From positions 1-7,366 of the forward strand of contig JAKALV010000167.1 of assembly GCA_021824055.1 (NCBI GenBank): 7,366 nt of DNA, written 5' to 3'. Positions 4,563 to 7,366 of this stretch are shown here, piece by piece. Under the pieces are notes generated by a model. It was given only the letters and a program-made list of their open reading frames with translations. It was not told where the DNA came from and did no database searches. Within the stretch, counting starts at the first letter, position 1, and each line of letters begins with the position of its first letter. Both the position numbers and the translations under genes were made by a program. This DNA comes from Acidobacteriota bacterium (GTDB lineage: Bacteria > Acidobacteriota > Vicinamibacteria > Vicinamibacterales > SCN-69-37).

Positions 4563-6778
4563 TCGGCCTGGCCCGACCGTTTGAGCAGACGGCCGCGGTT
4601 GCGCATGCTGGCGGCGTCGATCAGCATCCGGCCGGCCCAGCGATAGACGTTGAATTCGCCGACGAGCCCGCGCATCAGGCGCATGCGCGCGCGCTGTTCG
4701 TGTTCGGGCATCAACAACGCGGCGTTCAGGGCGGCCGCGCACTGGTCGGAGTCGTACGGATTCACGATCATGGCCTCGGGCAACTCGCGCGCCGCGCCCG
4801 TGAACTGGCTCAGGATCAGCACGCCGCGTTCATCGTCACGCGCCGCCAGGAATTCCTTGGCGACCAGGTTCATCCCGTCGTGCAGGCTGTTCACAAAGCA
4901 GAGATCGGCCGCGCGATAGTACTCGTACACCTGGTCGGGTTCGTGGTGCGACACCAGGAGGATGATTGCCGGCGGCCCGCCGTGGTCAAACCGCCGGTTG
5001 ATGCGATCGACGGCGGCGCGCACCCGCGCCTGGTACTGGCGATACTCTTCGATGCCCGACCGGGACGGCGCGGCAATCTGGATGAACGAAAACCGGCCGA
5101 TCCATTCGGGCTGCCGCTCGAACAATCGCTCGACCGCGCGGAAGCGCTCTTCGATGCCCTTGGTGTAGTCCAGCCGGTCCACGCCCACGCCCAGCAGTTG
5201 CTCGGGCGGCAGCTGGTGGCGGGCGCGGACGATGAGCCGGCACGCGTCGACCGGCCGGGTCGTGTGCATCGGCAGCGGAGGCCATTCGATCGAGATCGGA
5301 TAGCGATTCACGGCCGTCAGCTCACCGCGGTACGACACGGTGAACGTTTCGCGGTCCACGCGCGCCTCGAGGAGGCGGTCGACGGTGTCGACAAAATTGT
5401 TGCAGTGAAACTGCGTATGGAAGCCGAGGATGCTGCTGCCGAGCAGTCCGTCGAGCAGTTCCTGCCGCCATGGGCAGATACTGAAGGCTTCGGGATTGGG
5501 CCACGGGATGTGCCAGAACGTGACGACGGTGGCGGCCGGCAGCGTCTCGCGGATCATGCGCGGCAGCAGCGCGAAGTGGTAGTCCTGCACGAGCACGATG
5601 GGATCGGCCGATGCCGCCTCGTCCGCCACGGCTTGCGCGAATCGCCGGTTGACGGCCACGTATTGTTCCCAGTCGGCCGCGCGGAAGATCGGCCGGACGT
5701 GTGCGATGTGGCAGAGCGGCCAAAGCCCCTCGTTGGACAGCCCGTAGTAGTAGCCCGCTTCCTCTTCCTCGGTGAGCCAGACGCGACGCAGGCGGTAGGC
5801 GGGATTGTCGGGCGGCACGCCGATCCGGTCGTGGCGATCCACCACTTCGCGGTCGGCCGATCCGCTGCCGTGCGCGATCCAGGTGCCCGAGCACGTGCGC
5901 ATGATCGGTTCGAGCGCGGTCACCAGGCCGCTCGCGGGGCGGTGGACTTCGATCGCTCCGTCCACACACTCGTGCAGATACGGTTCGCGGTTCGAGACGA
6001 CGATCACTTCCTGTTCGCGCAGCTCGTCGTGCAGGATGCCGCGAATGGTCGCGCCCGACCAGCCCGCCCGCTCGGCATCGCGGGGCTGCCGTTCGCCGGT
6101 GATGTCGCGAATCAGCTCGCGAAGGTCGCTGGCGATCGGCTGGAATTCACGCCGCTGCGCTTCGGCGGCGGGGCGGAGGAGGCCCTCGCCCCGCAGCAGG
6201 GCCCGCGTGCCCTGGACCCAGCCGCGCCAGCTGAGTTGGGCAATGGCCACGGTGATGAGGGAGACAATGGCCGCGAGCGCGGCGAAGAAGTAGAAAAAAT
6301 ACCGGCGGGTCTCCGCGCTGCGCCGCTCGACGAAGCTCATGTCGTGCACCATCACGAGCCGGCCGTCTGGCGACCGGTCGGTGGCCAGCGGGCGCACCGA
6401 CACCAGGAGGCGGCCCGTCGGCGTCTGGATGATCTGGCCTTCAGGCTGGGTAAATCGATCGAGATCCGCGCACGTGATGGCCGACGGCAGCGTGGCGGTT
6501 GCCACCGGCCTGGCCGCCGCCGAGGAACAGAACGCGATCGCGTAGGTGCGCTCGTCCTCTGCAATCTTGGCGAAGAACTGGACGAGCCGCTCCGGCTGTC
6601 CGGCCTGATCGAGTTCCCGGACGGATTCGTGGATGGTGTTGGCGACGAGATTGGCGCGGATTTCGAGGTCGCGCACGAACCAGCGCACCGTGAGGTTGTC
6701 GGCCACGGGCAGCACGGCGTAGGCCACGCCTGCCAGCACCAGCACGAGCGGCACGATGAAGCGCAACGAGAGTCGCAT
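4559..6778 (-). CDS. otsA: Membrane-anchored trehalose-6-phosphate synthase with N-terminal sensor-like module
   Basis: The product has 739 residues; E. coli OtsA has about 470. Residues 7-27 are a membrane helix. Residues 28-159 form an extracytoplasmic domain with Cys84 and Cys103 and a final GRLLVSVRPL...GRLVMVHDMSF strand pair typical of Cache/PAS-like sensors. Residues 160-182 are a second membrane helix, and 183-227 a helical HAMP-like linker. The GT20 domain (about 255-739) joins an NDP-glucose (usually UDP-glucose) to glucose-6-phosphate to form trehalose-6-phosphate. Residues matching E. coli OtsA active-site positions are Arg264 (VSNRE), Trp300, Trp353 (GLWP), Asp399 (QDYH), His423 (WHIPWP), Arg535 and Lys540 (DRLDYTKG), Asp634 and Glu642 (HDGMNLVAKE), so the enzyme should be active. 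An in-frame TGA at 6785-6787 lies just upstream, so the ATG at 6776-6778 is the first possible start; it lacks a close Shine-Dalgarno match. It is first gene of an otsA-otsB operon. What the outer domain senses is unknown. Confidence 0.94.
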   Translation of the reverse strand: MRLSLRFIVPLVLVLAGVAYAVLPVADNLTVRWFVRDLEIRANLVANTIHESVRELDQAGQPERLVQFFAKIAEDERTYAIAFCSSAAARPVATATLPSAITCADLDRFTQPEGQIIQTPTGRLLVSVRPLATDRSPDGRLVMVHDMSFVERRSAETRRYFFYFFAALAAIVSLITVAIAQLSWRGWVQGTRALLRGEGLLRPAAEAQRREFQPIASDLRELIRDITGERQPRDAERAGWSGATIRGILHDELREQEVIVVSNREPYLHECVDGAIEVHRPASGLVTALEPIMRTCSGTWIAHGSGSADREVVDRHDRIGVPPDNPAYRLRRVWLTEEEEAGYYYGLSNEGLWPLCHIAHVRPIFRAADWEQYVAVNRRFAQAVADEAASADPIVLVQDYHFALLPRMIRETLPAATVVTFWHIPWPNPEAFSICPWRQELLDGLLGSSILGFHTQFHCNNFVDTVDRLLEARVDRETFTVSYRGELTAVNRYPISIEWPPLPMHTTRPVDACRLIVRARHQLPPEQLLGVGVDRLDYTKGIEERFRAVERLFERQPEWIGRFSFIQIAAPSRSGIEEYRQYQARVRAAVDRINRRFDHGGPPAIILLVSHHEPDQVYEYYRAADLCFVNSLHDGMNLVAKEFLAARDDERGVLILSQFTGAARELPEAMIVNPYDSDQCAAALNAALLMPEHEQRARMRLMRGLVGEFNVYRWAGRMLIDAASMRNRGRLLKRSGQAE

Positions 6779-6804
6779 GCGGAGTCAGGCGCCCGTCAAT
6801 ATGC

Positions 6805-6821
6805 CGGAGGACGCACCTCCG
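6805..6821. promoter_or_regulatory. Small hairpin in the otsA leader
   Basis: CGGAGG (6805-6810) and CCTCCG (6816-6821) are perfect 6-base inverted arms around a 5-base loop. Read on the otsA strand, the 5' arm contains GGAGG, but this is 37 bases ahead of the ATG, too far for a normal Shine-Dalgarno. It may be a leader structure, a degenerate terminator for the upstream gene without a T-tract, or chance. Confidence 0.35.
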
Positions 6822-6877
6822 ACGGTAACACGGTCGTCGTCGTTCGGCGACTCTGTGACGGGGTGACCACATCGAAA

Positions 6878-6946
6878 ACGTAGGGCCCAGCTTTCGCTGG
6901 GCCGGGCAAGGCCAGGACAAGGCCGAGCCGAAGCTCGGCCCTACGT
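6878..6946. repeat. REP/BIME-like nested palindrome
   Basis: A perfect 10-base inverted repeat (ACGTAGGGCC at 6878-6887 and GGCCCTACGT at 6937-6946) encloses two hairpins, each with an 8-bp perfect stem and a 4-base loop. Hairpin one pairs 6884-6891 with 6896-6903 (loop TTTC); hairpin two pairs 6921-6928 with 6933-6940 (loop CGAA). The two hairpins resemble each other in inverted orientation, as in a REP doublet. The 17-base linker has a direct repeat CAAGGCC (6907-6913, 6918-6924 running into hairpin two). Such elements are usually spread in many extragenic copies by REP-associated tyrosine transposases; copy number cannot be seen here. The hairpins may also end transcripts arriving from the peptidase gene. 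Confidence 0.75.
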
Positions 6947-6965
6947 AAGCCCTACGTACTACGTA
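6938..6965. repeat. CTACGTA repeat cluster at the edge of the palindrome
   Basis: GCCCTACGT occurs directly repeated at 6938-6946 and 6949-6957, and CTACGTA occurs three times, at 6941-6947, 6952-6958 and 6959-6965. The last copy contains the TAG stop codon (minus strand, 6959-6961) of the M1 peptidase. This looks like repeated tails of the palindromic element, perhaps a scar of insertion or slippage. Confidence 0.6.
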
Positions 6966-7366
6966 CCGCCCCCGAGCCGCGCGGCGCGGAACAGCGGGTC
7001 GGCCGAGGCCTCGATCACCCAGCGCAGGCGAAGCGGGTAATCGGACGGCAGCGTGCCGAGAAAGGCCCGAACCATCGCCGCCGCGTCGGGCGACTGATAG
7101 CCGCGGAGCGCGGCGTCGACCCAGCGTTTTGGAAAGAAGATGTCGCCCGTGCGCTGGATCTCGCGGACGAGCGCGAGCGCCGGCGTGATGAAGCGCTGGG
7201 AGTCCTGCGCTCTGAGCGGATGGTTGAGGTAGCCGAGCGCTTCGAGCACCCAGGCCTCGTGCTGCCGGTTCTTGACGTCGGCGAGACTCTCGAAGAATTG
7301 CTGGCGCACCGCCGGGTCGCCCGAAAGCGCGGGCATCACGAAGGCGAACCGCGCCTTGCGGTCGGC
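6959..7366 (-). CDS. C-terminal part of an M1-family aminopeptidase (partial)
   Basis: The frame is open from the right edge to a TAG at 6959-6961, giving the last 135 residues; the catalytic domain with HExxH lies outside the window. The fragment is all-helical in pattern and matches my memory of the C-terminal ARM/HEAT-like repeat domain of M1 metallopeptidases (aminopeptidase N type): DRKARFAFVMPALSGDPAVR near the start, then KNRQHEAWVLEALGYLNHPL, GDIFFPKRWVDAALRGYQSP and a final DYPLRLRWVIEASADPLFRA. A GTG-ATG pair near 7334-7339 could be mistaken for a start, but the frame and family similarity continue through the edge. M1 enzymes remove N-terminal residues from peptides. It lies upstream of otsA on the same strand, separated by 180 bases and a palindromic repeat, so a shared transcript is unlikely. 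A different helical-repeat protein is the main alternative. Confidence 0.72.
   Translation of the reverse strand, partial: ADRKARFAFVMPALSGDPAVRQQFFESLADVKNRQHEAWVLEALGYLNHPLRAQDSQRFITPALALVREIQRTGDIFFPKRWVDAALRGYQSPDAAAMVRAFLGTLPSDYPLRLRWVIEASADPLFRAARLGGGT

Larger units (their letters stand above)
6779..6958. other. Intergenic region upstream of otsA
   Basis: These 180 bases separate the M1 peptidase 3' end from the otsA start, both on the minus strand. The otsA-proximal part (6779-6877) is the likely leader and promoter region, with a hairpin at 6805-6821; I find no convincing -35/-10 pair on the minus strand. The distal part (6878-6965) is a nested palindromic repeat. No coding frame is supported. 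Confidence 0.55.

Noticed and set aside
4563..4742. 60-codon N-terminal extension of OtsB inside otsA
   Set aside because: The extension is Arg-rich and unlike OtsB; homology starts at the ATG that overlaps the otsA stop.
4700..6883. Very long open frame on the plus strand opposite otsA (over 700 codons)
   Set aside because: It mirrors the otsA gene in a GC-rich genome where antisense frames stay open. Its product is rich in Arg, Asp, Val and Ala without domain motifs, while the opposite strand encodes an unmistakable GT20 enzyme.

Overview
This is a GC-rich bacterial chromosomal window with densely packed genes, little intergenic DNA and some GTG starts. It has no rRNA, tRNA, CRISPR array, transposase or phage gene. 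The lineage is an inference: the mix of secreted Asp-box propeller with a CxCC motif, cupredoxins, an M1 peptidase and GTAGGGC-type extragenic palindromes reminds me of Acidobacteriota (Vicinamibacteria-like soil lineages). A proteobacterial origin cannot be excluded without a search.

Left part (1-1860) looks like a small copper-linked, exported-protein module. It opens with the last 39 codons of a cupredoxin-like protein ending in a CGMxM copper-site loop. Next is a secreted 432-residue Asp-box (BNR/sialidase-like) beta-propeller carrying a Cys-Glu-Cys-Cys motif and a Met/His-rich loop. Convergent to it is a secreted 121-residue single-domain cupredoxin with an unusual ligand loop.

Central and right part (2063-6778) is a trehalose locus. 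A GH15 glycosidase (glucoamylase/trehalase type) runs rightward. A leftward two-gene operon, otsA-otsB, encodes trehalose-6-phosphate synthase and trehalose-6-phosphate phosphatase with a 4-base ATGA stop/start overlap. The last codons of otsB and the GH15 gene overlap tail to tail by 50 bases. OtsA converts UDP-glucose (or another NDP-glucose) and glucose-6-phosphate to trehalose-6-phosphate, OtsB dephosphorylates it to trehalose, and the GH15 enzyme may hydrolyse trehalose or a related alpha-glucan, so synthesis and breakdown may sit side by side.

The most notable object is OtsA. Its GT20 catalytic domain is preceded by about 250 residues laid out like a sensor-kinase input module: membrane helix, extracytoplasmic domain with two cysteines, second membrane helix, HAMP-like linker. 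This suggests a membrane-anchored trehalose-6-phosphate synthase that could respond directly to an extracytoplasmic signal.

Upstream of otsA (6779-6958) is a leader with a small hairpin and then a compact nested palindrome (two 8-bp hairpins inside a perfect 10-bp inverted repeat) that looks like a REP/BIME-type element. Its last repeat unit supplies the stop codon of the final gene, the 3' end of an M1-family aminopeptidase running off the right edge.
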